DNA of 64,000 nucleotides from Tritrichomonas musculus (GCA_039105265.1 JAPFFF010000007.1:1178001-1242000); one strand, 5' to 3'; positions 1-10,109 are shown, counted from the first letter of the stretch. Program-made: numbers and translations. Notes: generated from the letters alone by a model not told the origin.

Positions 1-1385
1 TATGTATTTTGAGGTTTTATCGGATTTGAAATTGATTGGAATCAGAAATATTAGTGGTTCCCCATCAAAATATGTTTTAAAAAATCATAAAAATTGAAAT
101 ATCTTGATAATTAAATAGCGTTAAAGAATTTCCTTTGGTCAAGTTTTTTATTTTTATGTAATAATAAATATATATCATTTTGAAAAGTGGTGGCAATTTA
201 TACGTTATAGCATATAAGGATTAAAAATAAAGTCATTAAATCTTAAAGAATGAAAGAAAAAAATAATGCATCTCATATAATAAATGTTTTTTATTCATAA
301 ATCACTGTTTTATTCTAAATTAAAAAGAAAAGATAAGAATTTAATTGAAAAAAAAGTAAACATGGCAACATTATTAGGTCTAAAAAAGCAAATTTATGAC
401 AGAAACAAATAATAAAACAAGATTTAAACATTAAAATATTAAAAAAAATGGTTTAGTTAAATTGAATATTTCAGAAATATTTTAAAAAAATAACATTAAG
501 CCCGAGTTAAAGTTCTTTAATGAGGTTTTTATATTAATATTGTTACTGATATATTGAAATTTACGATCTATTTGAAAGATCAGAAAAAAAAATGAGTAGA
601 AAAACATGAAAAAACATGAAAATATTGATGAATGCGCTTTGTGTTTTGTAGAGGATTAATTGGCTTGGATCATTGCTTGCTATAATCAAGGAATATCTAG
701 AAAATTGAAACTCTTTCGAATAGTCGTAGTGATATGACTATTCGAGTTTATTTCAAAAATTGTGCAAAACCGCTGAAAAAAACAATAAATATTTGAAATA
801 AGGTATTCCTTTTTCTAAAATTTGATTTAATATAAAGATATATTTAGATTTTACGTGAAAAGAAAATTTTATTTTTTTTAAACTTTGAAAATCCATTGAG
901 ATTGAATATTTTTTTTAATTTTATCAGAATTTATTTTGAATATATTTCAGAATGCATTGAAATTTAAGTAACATAAATGGAAGCATACTTTCAAAAAGTC
1001 CAGACGAAATAAAGGTCCTCTCAGGGTAAGTAAATCTCAAAAAAAAAAAATCCCTCTGAAAAAGTTTTGCCTATTTTTTTTATTTTTTAGGTGATTTTAG
1101 GATACCTATTTTTCATTATATATGGACTATAAAATAAATTAAAAATACATTATTATGGAAATTATAGATGTTTTAAATCTCCTCTTTTCAAAGAGAGAAT
1201 GCTTTTTTAAGTATGTTCTCACAAAAAGCTGTTTATGCTCAATCAAAAAATCATCAAAAAGCTAAACAACCCGTAGAATTTGATAAAATTTGCTTTCAAA
1301 TTTTTTTTAAATAAAATGATGTACAATTGAAAATTTCGTTACTTTGATATGGATTTTTCAATTGAAATTCAAAATATTTTTTCAA
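1..1385. other. A/T-rich intergenic region at window edge
   Basis: No intact gene is visible. All reading frames are short and low in complexity, and A/T homopolymers dominate. The only structured part lies near 640-785, described separately as a possible transposase relic with a hairpin. Whether a gene ends just left of the window cannot be seen. Confidence 0.6.
640..785 (+). pseudogene. Possible Tc1/mariner transposase N-terminal relic
   Basis: Read in more than one frame, this stretch gives AWIIACYNQGISRK followed by SRSDMTIRVYFKN, which resembles the helix-turn-helix start of Tc1/mariner transposases (work from A-x-I-I-A-x-x-x-x-G-x-S, then a recognition helix and T-I-R/Q-x-F). It is too short and broken to be active. 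The same bases form a hairpin (708-750, CGAATAGTC pairing with GACTATTCG). The call rests on motif resemblance only. Confidence 0.3.
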
Positions 1386-2435
1386 ATGGCTCAAGTTGCT
1401 TTTGGCTTTGAAAGCTTTATTCCAAAAGAGAAAGAAAAAAATAGCACAATCCTCGACCCCACCAATCGATTTGAAAGATCTAATGATATCATTAGTTTTT
1501 ATCCACATATAATATTATACAAAGCATATGATAGGCAAACAGGACTTGAAGTTACCTGGCATGAATTATTATTTGACTATTTGACAGAAGAAGAAATTAA
1601 ATCTATCATTCAAAAAGCGGAAAAGATAAAACAACTTCACTTTCAAACAATTAATTCAATAATTTGTTACTGGATTCCAGAATCAAAAAACAAATTATAT
1701 TATATTACCAAGTCCCTTTCTAAATCAACAATATATTCTAATATTCTTAATTCCAATATAGAAATCAAACCACAGGTCATTGCACGCTGGTTTTATCCTA
1801 TTTTGCAATCTCTAAAATATCTTCACTCTCTCAATCCACCTTTGATACATGGAAAAGTTCATCCTGAAAATATATTTGTTAAACCATCTTCTGGATCTGT
1901 TAAAATTTGCTCTCCATCTCTCAAAGTAGTTAACGAATGTACGAGGAAAAGAATTACATTACATCCAACAATTCCACCAGAGTGCTTCATAAACGCAGAA
2001 AACACTTTTTCTGATATTTATTCGTTTGGAATGTCAATTTTATATACCATAACACGAAGAGAGCCTTACGAAGAATGCCAATCACCGATTGAGCTTTTCC
2101 ACAAAATTTCAAACTATATACCCCCCAATTCATTGTCTTTAGTAACAGATAGATATTTACATGACTTGATTGAGAAATGCCTTGCACCTCCAATGCAAAG
2201 ACCAACAGCATCAGAATTGCTCTATCATAAATTCTTCAGTCAAAGATTTATTAATTCTAATATTTTATCTCCTTCCTCAAATTCAGATGATATTATCATA
2301 ATATTTCCTGGAAAATCGCGTTCAGATACTGATTTACAGATTGCAGATCAACGATCAGATAGCGACATGATTCAACTCGATTGTAATCGATCTTTATCGA
2401 CAACTCTTCTCACAAATAATCAAGAATTCAAATAA
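1386..2435 (+). CDS. WNK/NRBP-type pseudokinase
   Basis: The 349-residue protein has a kinase-like fold but lacks catalytic residues. It is probably a scaffold or regulator rather than an enzyme. The lineage is visible: VYKAYD-like start, EVTWHELL (WNK EVAWCEL), then ARWFYPILQSLKYLHS with PPLIHGKVHPENIF at residues 151-164, and SVKICSPSL where a kinase would have its DFG. The HRD aspartate is replaced in HGKVHPEN, as in NRBP (HGN), the DFG is absent and there is no glycine-rich loop. The C-lobe is kept (DIYSFGMSILY, then RPTASELLYHKFF). The tail after about residue 290 is Ser/Asp-rich. An upstream TTG in frame would add 14 residues, but the ATG at 1386, preceded by TTTTTCAA, is the better start. 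Family placement is inferred from motifs. Confidence 0.8.
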   Translation: MAQVAFGFESFIPKEKEKNSTILDPTNRFERSNDIISFYPHIILYKAYDRQTGLEVTWHELLFDYLTEEEIKSIIQKAEKIKQLHFQTINSIICYWIPESKNKLYYITKSLSKSTIYSNILNSNIEIKPQVIARWFYPILQSLKYLHSLNPPLIHGKVHPENIFVKPSSGSVKICSPSLKVVNECTRKRITLHPTIPPECFINAENTFSDIYSFGMSILYTITRREPYEECQSPIELFHKISNYIPPNSLSLVTDRYLHDLIEKCLAPPMQRPTASELLYHKFFSQRFINSNILSPSSNSDDIIIIFPGKSRSDTDLQIADQRSDSDMIQLDCNRSLSTTLLTNNQEFK

Positions 2436-2875
2436 TTTAATATTAAGATTTGCACCAAATGCATATCTTATATTGTGTTTTTAATAAGTAAAATTTCATT
2501 TTATTTGAAATAATATTTATATCTAATTTGAGTTTGAAATTTTCAAATATTAGACTATTAATTTAAACAGATAACATTACAATACTCTTTTTATGAAATT
2601 AAAAAATCAATATTTATGGAATTTTGATTTTTTGATTGAAATTACAGTATTGCCGACTAATCTTGGTTAGAAAGAAATTAAAAAAAAAAAACTTAATTTG
2701 CAAAAGTTTTTTAATCATTTGAAATTTGGAAAGTATCATTTATAAATAATATATATTTTTTTCGTAAACATAGGTTATAAAAACAGAAAATTAAGAATAA
2801 TAAACGCGCTATTTTAAAAAAACATTAAAAAAATAAATAAAACAAAGTTGATTTGACTTTTTTTTTGTCAGATCC
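2436..2875. other. Intergenic spacer, convergent gene ends
   Basis: A/T-rich spacer between the 3' ends of two converging genes. I see no reading frame, RNA gene or clear repeat in it. Confidence 0.6.
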
Positions 2876-4507
2876 TTAAGATGGATAAGGTTGATTTTTG
2901 TTAAGGCGTGGTAAATGTGAACAACCTTCTTTAAAGCTTTTCTTATTCTTATCTATAATTTTTAATCCAATTGAACAAGGATTTGATCCAATTTTCTTTG
3001 GTCCAAATGAAACAGACATTTGTTTATGCTTTTGTTGCATTTGATATCGTTGTTGTTGTTGTTGCTTTTTATCCATCTCTTCTTTCATGTTCTTCGGCTG
3101 AACACATTGCAAAGAATCTACGACTCGTGGAAGATGATAACCGTTACCGATTTCTGTAGGAAGTTCTTCAGAAGCACTCAAAACTTCTGCCCAGAATTTA
3201 GAACGTTCTGGATCTTTTGTTGGATAAATTTTTACAAAATCACTGTTTAGCAAAGCTTCTTTCCTCTTCGCTTTAGCATTATCTAATAAGTTCTGATGTT
3301 TCCCTAAAAACTTTTTAAATGTTACTGCAGACCAGGTACAAGTTGTTGATTCAGAATATGATGATGATACAGATACATTAGAACAAGATGAAAGAAAAGA
3401 TGAAGTAGATGGATTTTTGTTAAATGACGATTTTGATGTTAATTTAGGGTTTGGCGCTTGAAAACTTGAAGTAGCTTTATTTCGGCTTCGAACCAAAGTT
3501 TCTATCTCACTGAAAGGAAGTACGGCAATCGATAATAGATCTTTTAACATTTTGATCTTCAACTTCATCTCTATTTCTGAATCATGATCAAGGCTTGGAC
3601 GATAGTTAACTTCAAGAATATATGGTTTAAAGTCTTGCGCAATCAATACGTCAAATCCAAGTAGTTGAAAAGATCGATATGGCAGCCCTGTTTGCAAAAT
3701 CTTAGAATTAACTCCAGCATTGACAATTCCAGCCGAAGAGAGAACAGTCAAACCAATAGCTTCATCAATATCATACCACATTTTGGATAAATTGAATTTT
3801 GGATCAGTTTTTTGAATTTGAGCAAAAACTGACTTAATTGTTTGGGTAATGCTTGAGATATTGGCATTTGGATTTTTCCTATTGACTGCAGTATTAGTTA
3901 ATTGACTAAATGGACTATCTTCACTTGCAGGGGAAGAGCAAAATCTCGCAATTCCATCTCTATAAACATAGATTTTTGGAATCTTTGTTGGAATAACAAG
4001 TACATATACACGTAAATCAAATTTATATCCATTTAGAAGGTAACTTTCAATATACTCTTGTGCAATTGAAAGTTGCGATGTAGGCTCATATGATTCTCCG
4101 GGATGAATAATAACGATTCCTTGACCTAATGCACCTCCATCAGATTTGACAATATATGTTTTATTATTAGGCACTTTTTGAAGAGCTTTAGTAAATTGAA
4201 TTTTATGAAGCGGGAGTATAAAACTCCTTGGAAGAAAAGAGAATTTTCCTCTGAAAAAAATATTTATTCGTTGAATACAACGAACAAAAGAAGCTTTTCT
4301 ACATATTACATTGATATTAGGAACTCTATTAACAATTTGCCATGGCATTAACTGAGAAAAATAGTCTGTATCTTTGATTGTATCAAACCAAACTAACATC
4401 GCTAGATTATCTTCATCATTAATATTGATTCCAAGTTCTTCCATTGCCTTTCTAGATGTTTCATAAAATATATGCCCAGATGACTCTGAGACGGGATGGA
4501 TATCCAT
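2876..4507 (-). CDS. Tubulin tyrosine ligase-like (TTLL) protein, probable polyglutamylase
   Basis: This is an ATP-grasp enzyme of the TTLL family, which adds amino acids (usually glutamate) to tubulin tails and so tunes flagellar and cytoskeletal microtubules. The 543-residue protein has the family blocks in order: FLPRSFILP near residue 90, IVKSDGGALGQGI near 120 (nucleotide loop), KFDLRVYVLV near 160, LTNTAVNRKN near 205, FQLLGFDVLI near 280 and ILEVNYRPSL near 300 (metal-binding E-x-N). The long C-terminal tail is Ser-rich and then Gln-rich. Glycylase and glutamylase activity cannot be separated by eye; the SLDHDSEIE stretch after EVN looks like the polyglutamylase S-x-D segment. The start is the ATG at 4507; a TTG 33 bases upstream is in frame but unlikely. 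Confidence 0.88.
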   Translation of the reverse strand: MDIHPVSESSGHIFYETSRKAMEELGININDEDNLAMLVWFDTIKDTDYFSQLMPWQIVNRVPNINVICRKASFVRCIQRINIFFRGKFSFLPRSFILPLHKIQFTKALQKVPNNKTYIVKSDGGALGQGIVIIHPGESYEPTSQLSIAQEYIESYLLNGYKFDLRVYVLVIPTKIPKIYVYRDGIARFCSSPASEDSPFSQLTNTAVNRKNPNANISSITQTIKSVFAQIQKTDPKFNLSKMWYDIDEAIGLTVLSSAGIVNAGVNSKILQTGLPYRSFQLLGFDVLIAQDFKPYILEVNYRPSLDHDSEIEMKLKIKMLKDLLSIAVLPFSEIETLVRSRNKATSSFQAPNPKLTSKSSFNKNPSTSSFLSSCSNVSVSSSYSESTTCTWSAVTFKKFLGKHQNLLDNAKAKRKEALLNSDFVKIYPTKDPERSKFWAEVLSASEELPTEIGNGYHLPRVVDSLQCVQPKNMKEEMDKKQQQQQRYQMQQKHKQMSVSFGPKKIGSNPCSIGLKIIDKNKKSFKEGCSHLPRLNKNQPYPS

Positions 4508-4633
4508 ATTTATAATACCCTGATAATTTTGAATTTTCAAAATTTGAGAAACAATAACAAACTTTTTATGATTCTATTTGCTAGAAAGTGAACTTTTTAT
4601 ATATATAAACGTGCATTCAGAAAAAATATTCAA

Positions 4634-4641
4634 ATAACGTA
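4634..4641 (-). promoter_or_regulatory. TACGTTAT motif upstream of TTLL gene
   Basis: An 8-base TACGTTAT in the sense orientation, 126 bases upstream of the TTLL start codon. The same octamer in the same orientation lies 14-19 bases upstream of three other start codons in this window. At this larger distance it may be a chance match. Confidence 0.2.
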
Positions 4642-4773
4642 TTTCTTTTAAAACATCAAATTCTTACTTGAAATCAATTCATATTCTATAATAATAAAAA
4701 AAAAAACAATTCCTTAAAACAATAACCAAACTAAAAAAAATAAATATAATATATAAAAAAAAATCCTAACAAT

Positions 4774-6495
4774 TTATTTGAAATTATTTGTCTCCGTTAA
4801 TTGGAACGTTATAGATTTTCGAACAACTTCATTAGCAGTGCTAGAAGTCGTTGGTCCGTTTATATCACTATTATTTATATTTATATTTTCTGTATTTTCA
4901 TTTGAACAATTTGTATTAGCAGTTTCAAGTGAACTCTCATTTATTTCTGATTTTATTTTTTCTTGAAGTATATTTCTAACCATATCAACATCTAAATGAA
5001 TATCAAGAGTTTGATCATCATCTTTCAAAAATGTTTCGGATATAGAATAATCAGATTGGTGAGAAAGTCCAGATTTAACTTTTCGTCCCGAATTTGTAAT
5101 TTTAATAATTTCTTTATTATTTCTGCTTTTACTTCTATCACTTTTCTGACTTTTAATTGATGGAGCAGGAAGAAGAAAATCTGATCTAGGCGAATTAACT
5201 CTAGGTGTCGATTTTTCTGACAAATCATCTTCAAGTTCTTTTAATCTCTGATTTGCCTTAAATTGTTGAATCCGAGTTTTCTGGGACTCAATTTCTTTCA
5301 CTCTTAATTCCTTCATTTTTTCGTCATTTGGAGCCATTAAAGGAGGTAATAGGATATCTCTCGGAGCAATATTCTCTTTTCGATAAACAGCAGCACCACC
5401 ATTATTATATTGATCTGATATCTTTGATGGTGAATCAATTGAACTTTCTTTAACAACTTTTGGTTCAGTTTGCTTGACCGATAAAACTGTTTTTCGGTTT
5501 TTTATAGCTTCCATTTCTACTTTTTGACGCGCAACAACAACAGATCGCCAATGATTCCGCGTATCTTCAAATATTTGGCGCTCTTTTTCTTGTTGTTTGT
5601 CAAATTGACTTTTGGCAATAGTATAATCATGAACAAGACGTTTTTGAGCTTGAGCCATTTCAATATTTTGAAGCCTATCAGCTTCAATTTTGATTTTTTT
5701 GGCTTCTTGAAATTGCCCTGTTAATCCAAATTTTCGTTCAATTTCATATAGTTCAATAAGCTTTGATGAAGGCTTTCGATATTTTCTTGGCATATTTACT
5801 TTCCAATTCTCTTCAAATAATTTGGAATCATTTAAAAGTTTCTCATCCAATTCTTGCCTTTTTTTGATTGTAATTAGATCATAATCTTCAAGCTCAATTT
5901 TGAATTGCTGCATTTTAGCTTTTTTTAATTCTGGATATGATATATCTTCTTCTTCGTAGAGACTGTTTTCATTATTTTCGAATTTATAGTTTAAATTATT
6001 CATTTGAACTTCATCTTTGATTTTTTCATATAAAACATTTGCTTGTTCAGCTTCATCATATTGACGCTGAAGAACGCAATATGCTGAATATTCACGTAAG
6101 TGCTCAAGTAGCTGACTCAGCGTTTTCATATCCAAATCACTCAATTTTATATTTGTATTTTCATTTAAAAGTGATTCACGTATTGCAATTAACTGCGAAT
6201 TATTGATTAAAAGTTGTTTCTCGGGTGAGTTATCTTTTTCTCGATCAATTTGCTTAGCGTTCTGACGTTGATTGTTATGATCAACACGCTTTTTTGGCAA
6301 GTAAGAAGGTATTGGCTCTTGAATTTTTTGCCTTTGTTTCGTTGTACGATGAATTTTTTGTTCTAATTGCTTCGCTTTCCGCCTAGTGTTATCAGTGAAA
6401 TTGATATTACTCGGGAATCTTGTTATTTGCTTCTTTTTCCTTGATGATACTGAATTTGATTCACTAATATCTAAAATTTGTTGTTTGGCTTTCAT
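4774..6495 (-). CDS. Coiled-coil protein of unknown function
   Basis: The 573-residue charged protein is dominated by predicted helix and coiled coil, especially residues 125-185 (AYCVLQRQYDEAEQANVLYEKI) and 245-335 (FQEAKKIKIEADRLQ, FDKQQEKERQIFE). Basic, disordered segments flank these at the N terminus (RKKKQITRF) and around residues 420-480. No catalytic motif is seen. The pattern resembles cytoskeletal or basal-body coiled-coil proteins found in many copies in trichomonads, but no specific orthologue is recognised. The start is the ATG at 6495, with TACGTTAT 14 bases upstream. Confidence 0.75.
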   Translation of the reverse strand: MKAKQQILDISESNSVSSRKKKQITRFPSNINFTDNTRRKAKQLEQKIHRTTKQRQKIQEPIPSYLPKKRVDHNNQRQNAKQIDREKDNSPEKQLLINNSQLIAIRESLLNENTNIKLSDLDMKTLSQLLEHLREYSAYCVLQRQYDEAEQANVLYEKIKDEVQMNNLNYKFENNENSLYEEEDISYPELKKAKMQQFKIELEDYDLITIKKRQELDEKLLNDSKLFEENWKVNMPRKYRKPSSKLIELYEIERKFGLTGQFQEAKKIKIEADRLQNIEMAQAQKRLVHDYTIAKSQFDKQQEKERQIFEDTRNHWRSVVVARQKVEMEAIKNRKTVLSVKQTEPKVVKESSIDSPSKISDQYNNGGAAVYRKENIAPRDILLPPLMAPNDEKMKELRVKEIESQKTRIQQFKANQRLKELEDDLSEKSTPRVNSPRSDFLLPAPSIKSQKSDRSKSRNNKEIIKITNSGRKVKSGLSHQSDYSISETFLKDDDQTLDIHLDVDMVRNILQEKIKSEINESSLETANTNCSNENTENININNSDINGPTTSSTANEVVRKSITFQLTETNNFK

Positions 6496-6509
6496 AAAAA
6501 ATTTTAAAA

Positions 6510-6517
6510 ATAACGTA
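6510..6517 (-). promoter_or_regulatory. TACGTTAT motif, possible core promoter element
   Basis: TACGTTAT in the sense orientation, 14 bases upstream of the ATG at 6495. Trichomonad transcription start sites usually lie within about 20 bases of the start codon, and Myb-type factors bind TAACG-like sites in Trichomonas vaginalis. Assigning such a factor here is inference. Confidence 0.35.
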
Positions 6518-6760
6518 CAAAATCTATTTATTTTTTTGATATAGTCAAATTTCGGTTTTCCTAATTAGATTAATGAATTTATAATATAAATCAAAAAATA
6601 TTCTTTTTTACAAAAATATATGAAGGTTATAAATTATACTAAAAGATATGGTTATTTTTTTTTGCTCAATAACATTAAATAAAATTCAATAGCATTCACA
6701 AAAATCCATTTAAAAATTTCAATTGCAAAAAAAAAAAACAATAAATATCAATATTATTTA

Positions 6761-8053
6761 ATGCTTTTTTATTCATTGATTACTTTTATTTTCTGCAAAA
6801 AACTTCAAAGACCTATATTTTGTATTCATGGCTTAGGAGGTGTTCAAACTGCTGCTGAAGTGACCAGCCCAATTTCAAAATGTCCAACAAATCAAACAAT
6901 AATTGATGTTTGGGCTCCAGATGCAGCAATAGCTGAATCTAACCCTGATTGCATAGCCTACTTTTTGGAAGCTCAAATTGATTCAAATAATAATGTTGTC
7001 CAAAATCCTAATTTCAAATATGTAATTCCACCTTTTGGCAGCCTTGAAACGATTAATGCATATAAGGAATTGAAACCATATCTTATTAATAGAGGATATA
7101 CATATCAAAAAGATCTTTTTGGAGTAACATTTAATTGGATTTTATATCCTCTTGGAACTCCAGAGCTTTTTACACAACTTAAAGAAAAAATTGAGGAAGC
7201 ACATAAAAACTCTGGAATGAAGGTTGTTATTCTTGCTCATAGTCTTGGAACACACGTTTTACGTAGATTCATTACTCATGCAATGACAACAAAATGGGTT
7301 AAAGAACATATTGATGGCGTTATCTTCAATGCTCCAGCATTCTATGGCTGTTTTGGATGTTTTGATTATATTGTATCGGGTCAATTTTCATTTCTTAAAA
7401 AGACAAGCTACAATACATTAGTAACACGAAAAATGCCATCAGTTCATGCGATGTTTGATAATTTTGTTGTTTTCAAAGATACAGTTATATTTTCAAATGT
7501 AACAAATTATAAAACAAAAGATGTTACAGCTCCAAATGTACGCGATTTCCTTATTGATAGAGGAATGATGAATGAGGATGCTCAAAAAATTTATGCTCAA
7601 GTTGAAGATTCTCTTAAAGAAGAACCAATTCAACCACCAGTACGATCTCTGATCCTTTATAATAGTGGTTTGGAAACTGTTATTGGATACACAGGCGATA
7701 ATTATGAGAAAGTATATGGAGGAGGAGACTCTGTTTGCCATTCTGCTTCACCAGAATATGTTTGTAAACACTGGAATAATATTGAATGCATTGATTGGAA
7801 AAAGAATGATGCTGAATTATGGTCGCATACTCCAATGCTACACAGACCAGAAGCCCTTGACAAAATTTATTCGTTTTTAACAAAAAATAATACTAACGAA
7901 AACAAAAGCAATAATAATTTATTGTATGTATTGATTGCAGTTGGCGCTGTTGCTGTAATATTGGTTATTGTTCTTGTCGTTGTTCTTATTCTTATCTATA
8001 AGAAAAAGAATAATCAAAACCTTAGCTCAGTTAATGCATCATTAATGAATTAG
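6761..8053 (+). CDS. Lecithin:cholesterol acyltransferase (LCAT) family protein, membrane anchored
   Basis: An alpha/beta hydrolase of the LCAT/PDAT/phospholipase family that acts on lipids at the cell surface or in the secretory pathway. The 430-residue protein begins with a hydrophobic signal (MLFYSLITFIFC). It then has the LCAT start PIFCIHGLGGVQT, the nucleophile elbow AHSLG at residues 159-163 (Ser161) and a late catalytic-type His in WSHTPMLHRPEAL. Near the C terminus a long hydrophobic segment (LLYVLIAVGAVAVILVIVLVVV) is followed by YKKKN, giving a type I topology with a short cytoplasmic tail. Acyltransferase and phospholipase activity cannot be distinguished. It converges with the initiator-binding-domain gene, 153 bases between stops. 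Confidence 0.88.
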   Translation: MLFYSLITFIFCKKLQRPIFCIHGLGGVQTAAEVTSPISKCPTNQTIIDVWAPDAAIAESNPDCIAYFLEAQIDSNNNVVQNPNFKYVIPPFGSLETINAYKELKPYLINRGYTYQKDLFGVTFNWILYPLGTPELFTQLKEKIEEAHKNSGMKVVILAHSLGTHVLRRFITHAMTTKWVKEHIDGVIFNAPAFYGCFGCFDYIVSGQFSFLKKTSYNTLVTRKMPSVHAMFDNFVVFKDTVIFSNVTNYKTKDVTAPNVRDFLIDRGMMNEDAQKIYAQVEDSLKEEPIQPPVRSLILYNSGLETVIGYTGDNYEKVYGGGDSVCHSASPEYVCKHWNNIECIDWKKNDAELWSHTPMLHRPEALDKIYSFLTKNNTNENKSNNNLLYVLIAVGAVAVILVIVLVVVLILIYKKKNNQNLSSVNASLMN

Positions 8054-8206
8054 TAAAAAAATAAAATAAATACTTTTAGAAAATAATTACTCTAGAATAA
8101 GATTGCATTTAGATTGACTGAAAAATAATTTGCATATAAGTAAAAATAATGTTTTTAGAAAACGAAATTTATTGAATAGTCTAAGTTCATTTTTTTAAAT
8201 AATTCA

Positions 8207-8998
8207 TCACTCAGCATTTCCCCACTTGCATCGGTTGACAGAATCTTCATCACTTGTTTTAGAAAACAAATTTCCTGGATGATGCAATAATCGAACACGA
8301 TCCTGATCTACGTCAGATAAATCGTAATTTGCTTTAAGCTGCTCTAATTCTTGACCTGTAACTTCACAAAAACCATGCGAAGGGAAATTACCTTGCTGGT
8401 GAAACAGTCCGCCATCAATAGAGGATATTCCTAAAACTCTGCCAAATAGTAATTTATCTACTTTGAAAACTTTGTCTGTAACCCATTTGACTCCAAGCAA
8501 ATTGTACATATTAGGATTCTGTTCTACAATTGAGAGTGCATTGTACAACTTATGCGGAAATCGACAGTTTGCATTGTTTTTCCTTTGAAAAAATTTAGTG
8601 ACGAGATCACCGAAGGTGCTATCGAGATTCAGCCAATAGTTTGATGGCAAAAATCCGAGAGCTTGTGGTGAAACTGTTAGTTGACTATCGTTTAATGCGG
8701 ACTTATAAGTTTCGTTTGAAGTTGGTCCTTCTATGTCAAGTTCTGATGGAAGTACTTTGGCTTTTGGTTGAGCTTTCCTTGAACCTTTACGAGTTGGCTG
8801 TACAGGTGGTGTTTGTTGAGGAATTAGTTCAATTCCTATCTGAGCTTGGTTTTGAGGCAAAAATTGAATCGATCCGCTTGGTTGGGTTCCTGGCGCGCCA
8901 GGATCAAAAGCTCCAGGATATGCAGGAGCTGCATTGACATCAACAGGATTTGCCGAAAGTCCTTGAGGGGCTGATGGTTGAGGATTTCCTGCTTGCAT
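8207..8998 (-). CDS. Initiator-binding-domain protein (IBP39-type)
   Basis: The 263-residue protein has a Pro/Gln-rich, probably disordered N-terminal third followed by a folded region, residues about 105-210, matching the trichomonad initiator-binding domain, a winged-helix fold. Key pieces are RFPHKLYNALSIVEQNP, LGVKWVTDKVFKVDKLLFGRVLG and NFPSHGFCEV. In T. vaginalis IBP39, this domain recognises the initiator element of protein-coding genes. There the domain is N-terminal and followed by a C-domain; here it is at the C-terminal end after a Pro-rich arm, so the architecture differs. The start is the ATG at 8998; an in-frame TTG at 9025 is rejected. It is either a paralogue or a different DNA-binding member of the family. 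Confidence 0.75.
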   Translation of the reverse strand: MQAGNPQPSAPQGLSANPVDVNAAPAYPGAFDPGAPGTQPSGSIQFLPQNQAQIGIELIPQQTPPVQPTRKGSRKAQPKAKVLPSELDIEGPTSNETYKSALNDSQLTVSPQALGFLPSNYWLNLDSTFGDLVTKFFQRKNNANCRFPHKLYNALSIVEQNPNMYNLLGVKWVTDKVFKVDKLLFGRVLGISSIDGGLFHQQGNFPSHGFCEVTGQELEQLKANYDLSDVDQDRVRLLHHPGNLFSKTSDEDSVNRCKWGNAE

Positions 8999-9570
8999 TT
9001 GAATAGTTCTCCCGCCAAAATACAATTTTTCAATAAACTTATCAAAAAAATTGACTGCAATTAAAAAAAGTACGACTTTTTTTATGGGTGTGGTAACTCA
9101 AAACTATTTAATGATGAATATGCCTAATATTAAATATTTAAATTCAATACATCATATCTATTAATAATACATAATACTATTAAAACTTATTCCACCATCC
9201 CAGCTATATTTATCAATTAAAGATTGCTAAAATATTCTCAATTTTTCTGAGTGCGTAAAAAAAATTTAAAATAGAAATTTTGAGCTGATACTAGGTTATT
9301 TTAATATCAATATACTGAATTTGATATTTCATATATCTATAGTAATAATAATATTAATAAAATTAAATTTTCTTTCTAAATATTATATATCAATTGAATA
9401 CCCTTCCAGCCCTACAAGTGGGAAAACGTTACTTTTTTGGTGTTAACAAAAAAATGTTAACATATTTTTCAGATTATAAATCTTTTTTTAAACGTATTTA
9501 AAATAAAAATAATATTTATTTATTTATTTAAGCTTGTAAATTTGGTGAAATAAACGTTTTTTGGGTTTTA

Positions 9571-9812
9571 AGGTACAAATCCAGTACGTTTAGTAACCGC
9601 AATTTTTTTTGACATTCTCAAAGAATAAGATGACATGTTAAATAAAAAACGATTATTTTCATTCATTTCATATAACATGTCATAATGTTTATTTAAATTG
9701 TAAAATAAGTGTCAAAAACAAACCTAGTCAATTTAAACTTTTTCAGAGACATGCAACTATTCAAATAATAAACGTTCTCCTGTTCAAAAAATAACGTACT
9801 GGATTTGTACCT
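9571..9812. mobile_element. Short inverted-repeat element (MITE), family A copy 1
   Basis: A 242-bp noncoding element with perfect 20-bp terminal inverted repeats AGGTACAAATCCAGTACGTT. It is flanked on both sides by TA (9569-9570 and 9813-9814), as expected for Tc1/mariner-type insertion. The wider context reads TTAA on both sides, so a TTAA-targeting transposase cannot be excluded. A second copy is at 23501-23730. The two differ by about eight substitutions and one internal length difference of about 12 bases, so both are fairly young. It must be mobilised in trans. Confidence 0.8.
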
Positions 9813-10086
9813 TAAAAATCACCAAATGTAACCATATTATTGTCAAATAAAATTTATTAATAAAATTTAGTCTTATCAAAAGTCATAAACCATTGAATTA
9901 TTTGAAAGAGGAATTAAATGAGTTTTATCAAAAGTCATATTAATAATCGATAAGATTTTCTCAGTAAAAAAATGTTATTTTTTGAATATTACAAAATAAT
10001 TGTATGATTTGTATAATATATCATATAAAATAATAATAAAAAGCTCATTTATATTGACGATGAAAAGCCAAATAACCGATTTCACC

Positions 10087-10109
10087 AAAAGCCCAGGTCT
10101 TGGGCTTTT
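10087..10109. repeat. 23-bp GC-containing hairpin
   Basis: AAAAGCCCA and TGGGCTTTT form a perfect 9-bp stem around GGTCT. It stands out in a nearly pure A/T region. A related sequence (GCCAAAAGACCAG, then AGACCAGGTCTTTTT) lies at about 10567-10610, so both may be ends of an old element. Confidence 0.5.

Noticed and set aside
4507-4540. Longer N terminus for the TTLL gene from a TTG
   Set aside because: Non-ATG start. The ATG at 4507 gives a normal TTLL start. The same reasoning removed the TTG extensions at 1344, 9025 and 28680.
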